NCBI RefSeq assembly: GCF_900117425.1
Contig: NZ_FPEH01000011.1
Span: forward strand, 248,001 to 312,000
Source: Novosphingobium sp. NDB2Meth1
GTDB taxonomy: Bacteria; Pseudomonadota; Alphaproteobacteria; Sphingomonadales; Sphingomonadaceae
Reading direction: 5' to 3'
DNA length: 64,000 nucleotides
Of the stretch, positions 54,544-64,000 are shown in pieces. A program made the translations under genes and the position numbers. Each line of letters opens with the position of its first letter. Positions within the stretch are counted from its first letter, which is position 1. The notes beneath the pieces were generated by a model. It searched no databases. It had not been told where the DNA came from and worked only from the letters and a program-made list of their open reading frames with translations.

Positions 54544-56817
54544 ATGAAGGCCAAGACCGCCGTTCCATTCCTGCTGGGTGCAAGCCTTTTCGCATTGGCC
54601 GCGCCCGTCCAGGCGCAAGAAGCCGCCACTGGCACCGATGCAGCCAAGCCTGCCGAAGGTCTCGGCGAGATCGTCGTCACCGCCAACCGCGTCGCCTCGA
54701 GCGCGCAGGACACCCCGATCGCGCTCAACGTCTATACGGGCGCCGCGCTCGCGGATCAGGGTGTCAACACGGTGCGCGACCTTGCGCAGATCGACCCCAG
54801 CGTGAACGTGACGAACTCGACCGGCGCCGCCTATGTCGCTGTGCGCGGCATCGCCTCGACCGACGTGACCGAAATCGGCGACCCCTCGGTGCCGATCACG
54901 CGCGACGGGTTCTTCGTGAACCGCTCTTTCTCGATCAGCTCCTCGTTCTATGACGTGGCGCGCATCGAGGTGCTCAAGGGCCCGCAGGGCACCTTGCAGG
55001 GCCGCAACTCGACCGGCGGTCTTGTCAGCATCGTCACCAACCGCCCCGAAATGCGCACCGGCGCCTATGGCAGCATCGAGGCCGGCAACTACAAGACGAT
55101 CAACGGCGAGGCCGGCGTCAACGTCCAGCTCGCCGATGGTTTTGCAGTCCGCGCTTCGGGTACGATCCTGAGCCACGAAGGCTACCGCAAGTCGGCAGGC
55201 CCCGCTTTCGACGGCGATGACGAGAACTTCAAGTCTGGCCGCATCCAGGCGCTCTACAAGGGCGGCAATGGCCTTTCGCTCTGGGTTTCCTACCAGCACG
55301 ACAGCCGCGACGTGAACGGCGATGCGCAGTTCCGAGGTCCCCTCGGCGGCCCCATGCCCGACTTCGGCAAGGCAAGGACCTTCACCAGCTTCGCGCCCAC
55401 GATGACCAAGCTCGAGAGCGACCGTGTGCGGTGGGAAGCGGCCTACAGCGCCGACCTGGGCCTCAACTTCATCTATTCAGGCGGCTATGACAGCGCCGAC
55501 TGGCGCAACCGGCTCGATGCGACCAGCGGCTATCCCGCCAATCGCCAGTTCCGCCAGCAGGAAACCCCCAAGACCTGGAACCACGAGTTCCGGGTAAGCA
55601 ACAACAAGGGCGGCAAGCTCTTCTTCCAGGCCGGTTACTTCTATTTCCAGGAAAAGAACGTCGTCAATTCGGGGATCTTCAACCTCGACATGACCGGCGC
55701 GTTCGGCCCCGGCGGTCCGTTCGGGCCGGGCGGTCCGCTCTCGTTCCTGCCCAACGTCGACCAGTCGAACCGCTACGGCATCAAGTTCGACTACAACATC
55801 CTGACCCGCTCGCAGGCGCTGTTCGGCCAGATCGAATACAAAATGACCGACCAGCTGCAGCTCAGCCTTGGCGGCCGCTATACCTGGGACAAGAAGGTGC
55901 GCACCGGCAACGCCGTGCTGAGCCTGCCCGCGCTCGCCTTCCCGCTCTGCGGCAACGACTTCCCGAACCCGGGTTCGTGCCCGCCCTTCCCCCTGACGAC
56001 ACCGGGCAACGGCAACCTCAACCAGGGCCAACCGACCTGGCACGTGGGCCTCAACTACCGCCCCGCACCGGGCACGTTGGTCTACGCAAAGTATGACCGC
56101 GGCTACAAGTCGGGCGGGTTCAATTCGAACGGCAGCGCACCTTCGGTGGATTACGGCCCCGAGAAGCTGGACGCGTTCGAAATCGGCACCAAGAACTCGC
56201 TGATGGGCAACACCTTGCAGCTGAACGCCGCAGTGTTCTACTTCGATTACAAGGGCTACCAGGGTTCGCAGTTCACCGACGCGACCTCCAGCGGCTCCGG
56301 CGTTTTCAACGTCGGCAGTGCCAAGGTGTTCGGCATCGAAGGCAGCCTCACCGCACTTGCCAGCAAGACCACCCGCGTGAACCTCAACGCGGCCTATCTG
56401 CACACCAAGTTCGGCGACGGCATCCGGATCAATACCGGCGCCAATCCGCCGGTTTCGGTGGATATCAGCGGCAACCGCCTGCCCAATGCGCCGGAATTCA
56501 CCGCATCGGGCTCGATCGAGCAGGATCTGCCCGTCTCGTTCGGCACGTTCACCGCGCGGATCGACGCGAAATACTCCTCGGACTTCTACTATGGGGTCTT
56601 CAACACGGTCGATACGCGCTCGTGGGACTACGTGCTGGCCAATGCGAACATCAAGTTCACGCCGAACAACAGCTTCTGGGAAATCTCGGCCTACGTGCGC
56701 AACGTGTTCGACAAGCAGGTCCTGGCCTACGCGACGCAGAACTTCAACGCGGGCAGCAACACCTATCAGTTCCAGGCCCCGCGCACGTTCGGCGTGCGTG
56801 GCAGCGTGAAGTTCTGA
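54544..56817 (+). CDS. TonB-dependent receptor
   Basis: 757 aa. Signal peptide about 1-25 (AVPFLLGASLFALAAPVQA), TonB-box region GEIVVTANRVASSAQDTPIA, plug with RIEVLKGPQGTLQGRNSTGG, barrel with glycine-rich loop (AFGPGGPFGPGGP) near residue 390, ending FGVRGSVKF. GGGGAGAG precedes the ATG. No enzyme gene is linked, so the ligand cannot be guessed. Ends in a strong bidirectional terminator shared with groEL. Confidence 0.95.
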   Translation: MKAKTAVPFLLGASLFALAAPVQAQEAATGTDAAKPAEGLGEIVVTANRVASSAQDTPIALNVYTGAALADQGVNTVRDLAQIDPSVNVTNSTGAAYVAVRGIASTDVTEIGDPSVPITRDGFFVNRSFSISSSFYDVARIEVLKGPQGTLQGRNSTGGLVSIVTNRPEMRTGAYGSIEAGNYKTINGEAGVNVQLADGFAVRASGTILSHEGYRKSAGPAFDGDDENFKSGRIQALYKGGNGLSLWVSYQHDSRDVNGDAQFRGPLGGPMPDFGKARTFTSFAPTMTKLESDRVRWEAAYSADLGLNFIYSGGYDSADWRNRLDATSGYPANRQFRQQETPKTWNHEFRVSNNKGGKLFFQAGYFYFQEKNVVNSGIFNLDMTGAFGPGGPFGPGGPLSFLPNVDQSNRYGIKFDYNILTRSQALFGQIEYKMTDQLQLSLGGRYTWDKKVRTGNAVLSLPALAFPLCGNDFPNPGSCPPFPLTTPGNGNLNQGQPTWHVGLNYRPAPGTLVYAKYDRGYKSGGFNSNGSAPSVDYGPEKLDAFEIGTKNSLMGNTLQLNAAVFYFDYKGYQGSQFTDATSSGSGVFNVGSAKVFGIEGSLTALASKTTRVNLNAAYLHTKFGDGIRINTGANPPVSVDISGNRLPNAPEFTASGSIEQDLPVSFGTFTARIDAKYSSDFYYGVFNTVDTRSWDYVLANANIKFTPNNSFWEISAYVRNVFDKQVLAYATQNFNAGSNTYQFQAPRTFGVRGSVKF

Positions 56818-56840
56818 TCGGCACAAGCGCCTGACATGCA

Positions 56841-56874
56841 AAAGGGGCGGCGGCTGCAAGGCCGCCGCCCCTTT
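56841..56874. terminator. Bidirectional intrinsic terminator
   Basis: A 14-bp perfect stem (AAAGGGGCGGCGGC at 56841-56854, complement at 56861-56874) with a 6-base loop, flanked by short A and T runs on either side. It lies between the convergent TonB-receptor and groEL stops and can serve both strands. Confidence 0.8.
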
Positions 56875-56890
56875 CGTTTGGCCGGATGGA

Positions 56891-58516
<1,626 letters not shown>

Positions 58517-58556
58517 CTACCTCCTCTCAGATGGGTTGGACGAAAAAGGCGCCTGA

Positions 58557-58871
58557 TCAGGCCGCCTTCTTGAGCTCCGCTGCGGCTTCGATCACGCCGA
58601 GGATGTCGCTCTCCTTCATGATGAGCAGGTCCTCGCCATTGATCTTGACCTCGGTGCCGGACCACTTGCCGAACAGGATCCGGTCGCCTTCCTTGACGGT
58701 GAGCGCGATAAGTTCGCCAGCCTCGTTGCGGGCACCGGCGCCGACGGCGATGACTTCGCCCTCCTGCGGCTTTTCCTTTGCGGTATCGGGAATGATGATG
58801 CCGCCGGCCGTCTTCTCCTCGGCCTCGATGCGGCGGACCAGCACGCGGTCGTGCAAGGGTCGGAAATGCAT
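58557..58871 (-). CDS. groES: Co-chaperonin GroES
   Basis: 104 aa. [20 protein letters not shown] and the mobile-loop region [20 protein letters not shown] are typical, as is [13 protein letters not shown]. The ATG at 58871 has GGAGG upstream; an overlapping ATG four bases earlier is out of frame. First gene of groESL. Confidence 0.97.
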   Translation of the reverse strand: MHFRPLHDRVLVRRIEAEEKTAGGIIIPDTAKEKPQEGEVIAVGAGARNEAGELIALTVKEGDRILFGKWSGTEVKINGEDLLIMKESDILGVIEAAAELKKAA

Positions 58872-58984
58872 GCATAACCTCCAGTTGCAAAACGATGTGT
58901 TGAACGCCTCCCCCGCATGACCGGCAGGAGGCACCAAAAAGCTAGGTGCGGGCAAAATCGGCTTCAAGGGGGCGATGCGATTTT

Positions 58985-59011
58985 TTGGCACTCTACCCGG
59001 TTAAGTGCCAA
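58985..59011. promoter_or_regulatory. CIRCE operator (HrcA site) of groESL
   Basis: TTGGCACTC-N9-AAGTGCCAA at 58985-59011. The two arms are complementary except for one position (A where the consensus has G in GAGTGCCAA). It lies 113 bp upstream of groES, consistent with HrcA repression of the heat-shock operon. hrcA itself is not in the window. Confidence 0.9.
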
Positions 59012-59117
59012 TATTTCAGATACTTGACGGATGTTCACGAGTGAGGAAGACTGCCCCTTGTCCGGTGCGTGCCGGGGGATGGCCGGGCCGGACCCTTGAG
59101 AGAAGGGAGTACCTGCC

Positions 59118-59429
59118 TTGCCTGCCATGCCGCAACTTCCTGCCCTGCCCAGCCCCGATGGAGGCCTGCGCCTCCGCCTCCTCGGCTATGGGCTGACGAC
59201 CGCCGAGATCGCCTACTACCGGCCCGACTACCCGTGGCTGCTTCAGCTCTTCGCGTGGCAGGAATACGACGAGGCGCCGGACTTTCCGGTGCTGTTCGAT
59301 TTCCTTGGCTTCTGGCGGCGCGACATCGGCGCGAAGATCCATTCGGTGCGGATCGCGCATGACCAGCTGATCCGCCCGGCGGAATGGCGCGCGGTGGACG
59401 GGGTGATCGAACTGCCCGCGCGGCACTAG
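59118..59429 (+). CDS. Usg family protein
   Basis: 103 aa. LLGYGLTTAEIAYYRPDYPW, LLQLFAWQEYDEAPDFPVL and FLGFWRRDIGAKIHSVRIAH match the Usg family, small conserved alphaproteobacterial proteins of unknown role named for a position upstream of a gene in Caulobacter. TTG at 59118 has GGGAG eight bases upstream; the ATG at 59127 is in frame but 17 bases from it. The stop shares CTAG with the convergent GST gene. Confidence 0.85.
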   Translation: MPAMPQLPALPSPDGGLRLRLLGYGLTTAEIAYYRPDYPWLLQLFAWQEYDEAPDFPVLFDFLGFWRRDIGAKIHSVRIAHDQLIRPAEWRAVDGVIELPARH

Positions 59430-60046
59430 GCCGCCTGCGCCACCTTTGCCGCAAGGAACGCCGGGCGCGCGGCGCAGCGCTCCCAATAGGCGGCGATTTC
59501 GGGGCTGAACTTGTAATCGAGGCCGAGGTCCTTCGCGAGGAGGAGTGCGTAGGCGGTGCAGATATCGGCCATCGTGAAACGCCCGGCGCAGAGCCATTCG
59601 CGGCAATCGGAGAGCGCGCGGGTGAGGTGCTTGAGGCGCGAGAAGAACCATTGGGTGTAGTCGTCGGCGGCCTGTGGGAGTCGGCGCTCTTCGGGTTCGA
59701 GGCGGGTGTAGCGCAGGACGATCGTCTGCGGGAACGTGAGCGTCGCCTCGCTGCGCAGGAGCCAATCGAGGTAGAGGCCGTAGTCGGGTTCCTCCGGCGC
59801 GAGGGCCAGCGGCGTGGGGCCATAGCGGGTGGCGAGATAGTGCGGGATCGCGCTGGACTCAGTCATCCGCGTTTCGCCATCGACGAAGAGCGGGATCGTG
59901 CCGAGGGGGTTCGCCTCGAGGTATTCCGGCACCCGGAAGCGCGGGGGGAACGGCATGGTGTGGAGCGTGTAGGCCAGCCCCATTTCCTCGAGCGCCCAGA
60001 GCGCGCGGAACGAGCGCGCATCGCGGCAGTGGTAGAGTTGGATCAT
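59426..60046 (-). CDS. Glutathione S-transferase family protein
   Basis: 206 aa. N-terminal thioredoxin fold with YHCRDARSFRALWALEEMGL (serine/arginine near the usual catalytic position), NPLGTIPLF and TESSAIPHYLATRYG for glutathione binding. The C-terminal helical domain has FTMADICTAYALLLAK. Cytosolic detoxification or isomerisation is likely. Whether it could serve as maleylacetoacetate isomerase for the tyrosine genes cannot be told. Confidence 0.9.
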   Translation of the reverse strand: MIQLYHCRDARSFRALWALEEMGLAYTLHTMPFPPRFRVPEYLEANPLGTIPLFVDGETRMTESSAIPHYLATRYGPTPLALAPEEPDYGLYLDWLLRSEATLTFPQTIVLRYTRLEPEERRLPQAADDYTQWFFSRLKHLTRALSDCREWLCAGRFTMADICTAYALLLAKDLGLDYKFSPEIAAYWERCAARPAFLAAKVAQAA

Positions 60047-60071
60047 TGTGTTGCTCTAACTACCCCTCCGA

Positions 60072-60134
60072 CCCGCCTTTGGCGGGCCACCTCCCCATTT
60101 GCCCCTTCGACAAGCTCAGGGGAAAATGGGGAGG
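60072..60134. repeat. REP-like palindromic element
   Basis: A small hairpin (CCCGCC-ttt-GGCGGG, 60072-60086) is followed by a large imperfect palindrome. CCTCCCCATTT (60090-60100) and CCCC (60102-60105) pair with GGGG (60119-60122) and AAATGGGGAGG (60124-60134), with one mismatch. The loop carries TTCGACAAGCTCA. CTTCGACAAGCTCAGG wording is common in sphingomonad intergenic repeats. It lies in the 93-bp gap between two minus-strand genes. Confidence 0.7.
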
Positions 60135-60139
60135 ATCGT

Positions 60140-62023
60140 TTAGATCAGTCCCCGGCTGATGAGGCATTCCTGCACCGCGCGTTCGCCCATGTCGATGGCG
60201 GTGTTGGTAAAGGCGCTGCCCGCCGCGTCGGCATTGGCGATGGCAATGCGGCCGAAAGTCTGGCGGCCGATGACGTGGGGGCGCTGCTCGTCCGGCACAT
60301 CGGGATCGCCGAGCGTATCGTAGGTATAGGCATAGCCGTGCGGCCAGCGGTTGACCGTGATCCCGGCGATATCGCGCGCGGCATTGAAGCCCGCAGCCCC
60401 GAGCATGCGCTGGAGCTGGCTACGGATCTCGCGTTCGATGGCGGGGTATTCCTCGGCCAGCATGGCAGCGCGGCCGATGCGGTTCTGCTCCTTGCGCGGC
60501 AAACCAGGTTGGTTCGGATTGCGCACCATGTGGATCACCACCGGTTCGTCGGGCGTATGCGCGCTCTTGTAGCCGCCGATGTCCACCGGATAGTCGAGCG
60601 AGGCGCCGATGTGGTAGCCGTTGGGCGCGCCGATCGACTTGACGCCGAGCTTGGCCCAGGGGCGCCAGTTCTTCACCAGCACGTTGGTGTACTGCATCGG
60701 CACCTTGGAGGCATAATGCAGCGCATCCTTCTGCACCTGCGGCAGATCGGGCACGATGAAGGGGATCACCATGTTGAAGCAGGCCATGATGACGTTCGCG
60801 CCCGTTACCGCAATGCGCTTGCCATCCTTCACATAGACGACGCGCACGGCCTTCTCGGTCTGGCGCGCCACCTTGCCGATATGTTCGGCGCGGATGACCA
60901 TGCTCTTGAGGCGCAGGCGGGTGGGGTTCGCGGGATTGTCGAGCGCCGCATAGCGGGCGGGCGCGAGGACGACGCTTTCCTGATCGAGCTTGTCTGACGG
61001 GAAGGCGCCCGGGACCAGGCGGCTGACGAGCAGGCGGGCGACAGTGGCGTTGCCGTCCGGCCAATGGAAATGCTGCGCTTCGGCGGTGATCTGCTTGGGC
61101 AGTTCCATGGCCGCAAAACCCGGCATCCGCCCGCCGAGCGCGGCTTCCCATGCAGGAAGCGTATCGACGCGCTTGTTGTTGCGGAAGTAGTGGCCGAGGA
61201 AGAAGGGCAGGCTTTCCGGCAGCATCTTCGCGTGCTTGAGGAGATAGTCCTGATAGCTGATGTGCCGGAGGTATTCGGCGCGGGCTTCCGGCGTCAGGTC
61301 CGGGAGGTAGTTGACCTTTTCGGTATATATCCGCGTGAGGTCGGCGCGCACTGCCGGGGTGAGCGGGGCTTCGGCGAAGAACTGCGGCCACGGTTTGCTG
61401 CCGGTTCCGGTGACAAGCTTGTCGGCAAGGAAGTGCTCCTTGTCGAAGAAGGTGGCCGAGCCGAGGCCATCGTAGGCCTTGGTCTCGTAGCGGTGGTAGC
61501 TGGTGAGATCGACGCCGAGGTCCGCCAGCAGCTTCTTCGAGGTGAAACTGTAGGGGAACGGCGATTCAATGCTCATCGTGCCGCCGTAGGCAAGGATGGT
61601 GCGGCCTTCGTAAGTGAACTCGTTGCGCTTGGCGTGGCCGCCGAAATCGTCATGGTTGTCGAGGATGAGAATTTTGCGGTCGTCGCCCAGCGCCTGCCGG
61701 TAGAACCAGGCGGCGGAGAGGCCCGAAATGCCGCCGCCTACGATGACGAGATCATAGTGCTCGCCGCTGTCTTCGGCCTGCAGCGCACCGTTGAAATCGC
61801 CGTCGCGCGCCATGTGGGCGGCTTCGAACGAGCCGGGGTACTGGCCGCGCAGCCCGGTCAGCGCGGGGGGATAATCGCCAGCGGGCGCGACACTGGACGG
61901 CGCGGCCTGAGCCAAGGCCTTGGGTGCGGCGGCCATGGCTGCGCCAGCCGCGACACCGCCGATAAAGTCGCGCCGGGCAATCGGCAAATGGAGCCCCAGT
62001 TCCTTGTCCGACCACTCGCCCAT
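60140..62023 (-). CDS. Tat-exported FAD-dependent oxidoreductase (spermidine-dehydrogenase-like)
   Basis: 627 aa. Twin-arginine signal at residues 17-40 (ARRDFIGGVAAGAAMAAAP), then the dinucleotide fold YDLVIVGGGISGLSAAWFYR at about 90 and LILDNHDDFGGHAKRNEF. The C-terminal region repeats FAD contacts near TFGRIAIANADAAGSA. Length, Tat signal and N-terminal blocks resemble spermidine dehydrogenases, so oxidation of a polyamine or other periplasmic substrate is possible. The start MGEWSDKEL has GGGGGA seven bases upstream. Confidence 0.88.
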   Translation of the reverse strand: MGEWSDKELGLHLPIARRDFIGGVAAGAAMAAAPKALAQAAPSSVAPAGDYPPALTGLRGQYPGSFEAAHMARDGDFNGALQAEDSGEHYDLVIVGGGISGLSAAWFYRQALGDDRKILILDNHDDFGGHAKRNEFTYEGRTILAYGGTMSIESPFPYSFTSKKLLADLGVDLTSYHRYETKAYDGLGSATFFDKEHFLADKLVTGTGSKPWPQFFAEAPLTPAVRADLTRIYTEKVNYLPDLTPEARAEYLRHISYQDYLLKHAKMLPESLPFFLGHYFRNNKRVDTLPAWEAALGGRMPGFAAMELPKQITAEAQHFHWPDGNATVARLLVSRLVPGAFPSDKLDQESVVLAPARYAALDNPANPTRLRLKSMVIRAEHIGKVARQTEKAVRVVYVKDGKRIAVTGANVIMACFNMVIPFIVPDLPQVQKDALHYASKVPMQYTNVLVKNWRPWAKLGVKSIGAPNGYHIGASLDYPVDIGGYKSAHTPDEPVVIHMVRNPNQPGLPRKEQNRIGRAAMLAEEYPAIEREIRSQLQRMLGAAGFNAARDIAGITVNRWPHGYAYTYDTLGDPDVPDEQRPHVIGRQTFGRIAIANADAAGSAFTNTAIDMGERAVQECLISRGLI

Positions 62024-62136
62024 GGCATGTCCCCCGTTTCTGCGCGCCGCGTGGCCATGATTTGTAATCGCAAAGCGGCCTTGCGCAATCGCCGAAATTG
62101 CGGCCTCATCGTGCCGACTTCGACAGGAGACCGCTG

Positions 62137-62661
62137 ATGCTTCGTCCGCTGCTTGCCGCCGCCCTGATTGCTCTTGCCGCACCGGCCGCCGCGCAGACCG
62201 CGCCAAACCCCGCAGATACCTGCAAGACCGATCCCAAGTTCCGCGAACTGGATTTCACGCTTGGCAGCTGGGACGTCTACACCGGCGACAAAAAGACCGA
62301 CGAAGTGACGATGGCGCTGATCCTCAACGATTGCGCGATCGAGGAGCACTGGAAGAAGACCGACGGGCACCCCACCGGCAACGGCATCGGCCTGTTCAAC
62401 TATTCGCGGCTGCTGAAATCGTGGGGCTATACCTGGGCGACCGATGACGGCGCGGCGACGGTGTTTCGCGGCAACCTCGTGAAGCCGGGCGAGATGCGGT
62501 ACGTGACCGAAAAGCCGTTGCCGAACGGAAAGGTGCGGCTGCGGCACTGGACGCTTTATGCCATGCCGGACGGCACGATCCGTGAACTGGCCATCGGCAC
62601 CGAGGACGGCGGCGCGACGTGGACGACCGACTACGACCTCAAGTGGGTGCGCAAGAAGTAA
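62137..62661 (+). CDS. Secreted protein of unknown function (DUF1579-like beta-barrel)
   Basis: 174 aa. Signal peptide about 1-20 (LRPLLAAALIALAAPAAAQ). Mature part begins with FRELDFTLGSWDVYTGDKKT, has two cysteines (in CKTDP and NDCAIEEHW), and ends DYDLKWVRKK. The pattern of LDFxxGxW and EEHW is that of small secreted beta-rich proteins; function unknown. AGGAGA precedes the ATG at 62137. It is divergent from the Tat oxidoreductase. Confidence 0.83.
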   Translation: MLRPLLAAALIALAAPAAAQTAPNPADTCKTDPKFRELDFTLGSWDVYTGDKKTDEVTMALILNDCAIEEHWKKTDGHPTGNGIGLFNYSRLLKSWGYTWATDDGAATVFRGNLVKPGEMRYVTEKPLPNGKVRLRHWTLYAMPDGTIRELAIGTEDGGATWTTDYDLKWVRKK

Positions 62662-62688
62662 GCGGCCTCAGCCCCCGCCGAAGAATGG

Positions 62689-63738
62689 CTATTTGAAGAA
62701 CGGCAGGGGCGCCCCTGCCCCGGCATCGAAAGCGCGCCAGTCCTCGCCCAGCGCGGTGAGCGCGCTGGCGGCGATCTGGCTTTGCGTGAGGCAAGCCGAG
62801 CCTGCGGGCGCGGCGTGGACGCCGGGACCGATGGCCGCGAGCCAGATCGCATCCGAGCCGATGAAGCCTTCGGGATCGGCGATCGTGTAGTCCTGCGGCG
62901 CAAGCTTCCAACCGGCAGCGCTGCCATGCTCGGTCCAGTAGGCGCCCGGTTTGGCGCCGCGGCCATGGTCGGTGGTGACGATCAAGGTGGTGCGCCCGCG
63001 CCACGCCGGGTCGGCCTGCGCCATGCGCCATAGCTCGGCGATGAAATCATCGTCGCGGTTCATGGCAGAGAGGTACTGGGCATAGTCGCCTTCGTGCGCA
63101 AATTCATCGGTATCGCCGAGCGCGACATAGAGCACGCGCATGCCGCTGGCGGTGCGCAGCGCGTCCTGCGCCATGCGCATCGTGCGGGTCTCGGTGGGCA
63201 GCTTCCCGGCATCTTCGGCATTCACCGGCACACCGCTGCGCTTGTCGTTGATGATGTAGGGGAAGACATCCCAGGTGCCGTACATGCGCACGTTCCCGGT
63301 AAAGCCGGGCCGGCGGTTCAGCCATTCGAGGAATGTCGTGTTGCGGTTCCATATCTTGTCATTGGTGGTGATGGCGGGGTCGGGCCTGCCGGTGAGCAGC
63401 TCGTTGTAGCCGGGGTAGGAGAACCACATCGGATTGGTCACGCGCATGCACTGGCCTGCATCGCGGTTGCCGTGGAGCACGCCGCCCATCGTCGGCAGGC
63501 TGTGCAGGAACGGCATGACCGCCGGGCCAGTATTCCAAGCCTTTTCGACCGTCTCCTTCCAGTCGGGATGGGTGAACTTGGGGTCCACCGCCAGCGCCTT
63601 GTCGGCCCCGCGAAACACCTCCTGCCAGCGCGTGCCATCCATGGTGACAAGGATCAGGCGCTGGCCATCGGCAGGGGCTTCACCGCGCGCGATGGAGGGG
63701 AGCAGGAGAAAAGCTAGGGCAAGCAGCGCGCGGAGCAT
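62689..63738 (-). CDS. Exported alkaline-phosphatase-superfamily hydrolase
   Basis: 349 aa. Signal peptide about 1-19 (LRALLALAFLLLPSIARGE). Metal and catalytic blocks are LILVTMDGTRWQEVFRGAD, SYPGYNELLTGRP (nucleophile region), ALGDTDEFAHEGDY and TTDHGRGAKPGAYWTEHG, as in nucleotide pyrophosphatase/phosphodiesterases. Probably a periplasmic phosphodiesterase or phosphatase. It follows the partial TonB receptor by 14 bp and has GGGAGGGAA before its ATG. Confidence 0.87.
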   Translation of the reverse strand: MLRALLALAFLLLPSIARGEAPADGQRLILVTMDGTRWQEVFRGADKALAVDPKFTHPDWKETVEKAWNTGPAVMPFLHSLPTMGGVLHGNRDAGQCMRVTNPMWFSYPGYNELLTGRPDPAITTNDKIWNRNTTFLEWLNRRPGFTGNVRMYGTWDVFPYIINDKRSGVPVNAEDAGKLPTETRTMRMAQDALRTASGMRVLYVALGDTDEFAHEGDYAQYLSAMNRDDDFIAELWRMAQADPAWRGRTTLIVTTDHGRGAKPGAYWTEHGSAAGWKLAPQDYTIADPEGFIGSDAIWLAAIGPGVHAAPAGSACLTQSQIAASALTALGEDWRAFDAGAGAPLPFFK

Positions 63739-63752
63739 GGCATTCCCTCCCA

Positions 63753-64000
63753 TCAGAACTTGCGCCCAACCCGGAAGCTGACGAAGCGGGGCCGCAGCGG
63801 ATAGACGACGACCGAGCCGGGTCCGCAAATCGCGATGGCGCAAGTCGCGGTGCGGCTCTGCTGCGCGCGCCTGTCGCCCACGTTCTCGATGGTGAGCGAG
63901 GCGGACCAGTTGTCGCGGCTGACCCCGGTCGAGATGTCGAAGGTGGTGTAGGCGGGCTGGATACCGATCAGGCGCGCTTCCTCGACATCGAGTGAGGACG
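63753..64000 (-). CDS. TonB-dependent receptor, C-terminal end (partial)
   Basis: 82 codons read from the right edge to the stop: LIGIQPAYTTFDISTGVSRD, then LTIENVGDRRAQQS and RPRFVSFRVGRKF, the last strands and terminal Phe of a TonB-dependent receptor barrel. The rest lies outside the window. It appears to be the first gene of an operon with the exported phosphatase-like hydrolase. Confidence 0.85.
   Translation of the reverse strand, partial: SSLDVEEARLIGIQPAYTTFDISTGVSRDNWSASLTIENVGDRRAQQSRTATCAIAICGPGSVVVYPLRPRFVSFRVGRKF

Noticed and set aside
58943..58968. A sigma32 promoter (CTTGAAG ... CCCGCACC) before groES
   Set aside because: The spacing of 9 bp is too short for a sigma32 promoter and the -10 is a poor match; only CIRCE is reported.

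Overview
The window is 64 kb of GC-rich, densely packed chromosomal DNA. Four TonB-dependent receptors (one cut by the right edge), a Usg-family protein, kynurenine and tyrosine degradation genes, and a REP-like palindrome with CTTCGACAAGCTCAGG in its loop all suggest an alphaproteobacterium of the Sphingomonadales, perhaps Novosphingobium-like. That assignment is inference. I see no rRNA, tRNA, CRISPR array, insertion sequence or phage gene. The dominant theme is scavenging of amino acids, including D- and modified forms, and of peptides.

Left part (1-8.5 kb): the C-terminus of a CocE-type hydrolase with its own terminator, kynB-kynU, an M19 dipeptidase, a 43-aa membrane protein, a stand-alone sigma region 2-like protein and a GST. 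A translationally coupled trio follows: peroxiredoxin, a 57-aa ORF and an SDR. Its leader carries a terminator-like hairpin, and a LysR gene is divergent from it.

8.5-18 kb: a probable D-amino-acid/D-peptide locus with an M55 D-aminopeptidase, a CocE-type hydrolase, an MFS transporter, and the tight operon TonB receptor-dgcN-dgcA (D-glutamate N-acetylation, then racemisation). A TetR gene is divergent from this operon. Related palindromic sites lie just upstream of both the MFS and the receptor starts. 18-21.7 kb: hpd-VOC-fahA tyrosine catabolism genes overlapping by ATGA, then a secreted SnoaL-like protein.

21.7-47.3 kb: a long catabolic island. The peptidase-like hydrolase, TonB receptor and aromatic-amino-acid-type decarboxylase form one operon, with a GntR gene divergent. 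Next come a thioesterase and a BKACE enzyme, an SDR, a second GntR, an MFS, a penicillin-acylase-type amidase and a DUF2817 peptidase. After these are a CoA-transferase with an acyl-CoA dehydrogenase, and a nine-gene + strand run: two-subunit TPP 2-oxoacid decarboxylase, aldehyde dehydrogenase, FAD amino-acid oxidoreductase, SDR, VOC and PxpABC 5-oxoprolinase. A LysR gene and an AAHS-like MFS close it. The enzymes can be ordered into amide cleavage, deamination, decarboxylation, aldehyde oxidation and CoA-dependent cleavage, but the substrate is unknown. An identical 14-bp site ATTTTGATCAAATT precedes two island genes.

47.4-64 kb: a 1258-aa RTX protein with cadherin-like repeats and a glycosidase-like core, an SDR, lepA, a TonB receptor with a good sigma70 promoter, groES-groEL behind a CIRCE operator, usg, a second GST, a Tat-exported FAD oxidoreductase, a small secreted protein, an exported alkaline-phosphatase-superfamily hydrolase, and the end of another TonB receptor.
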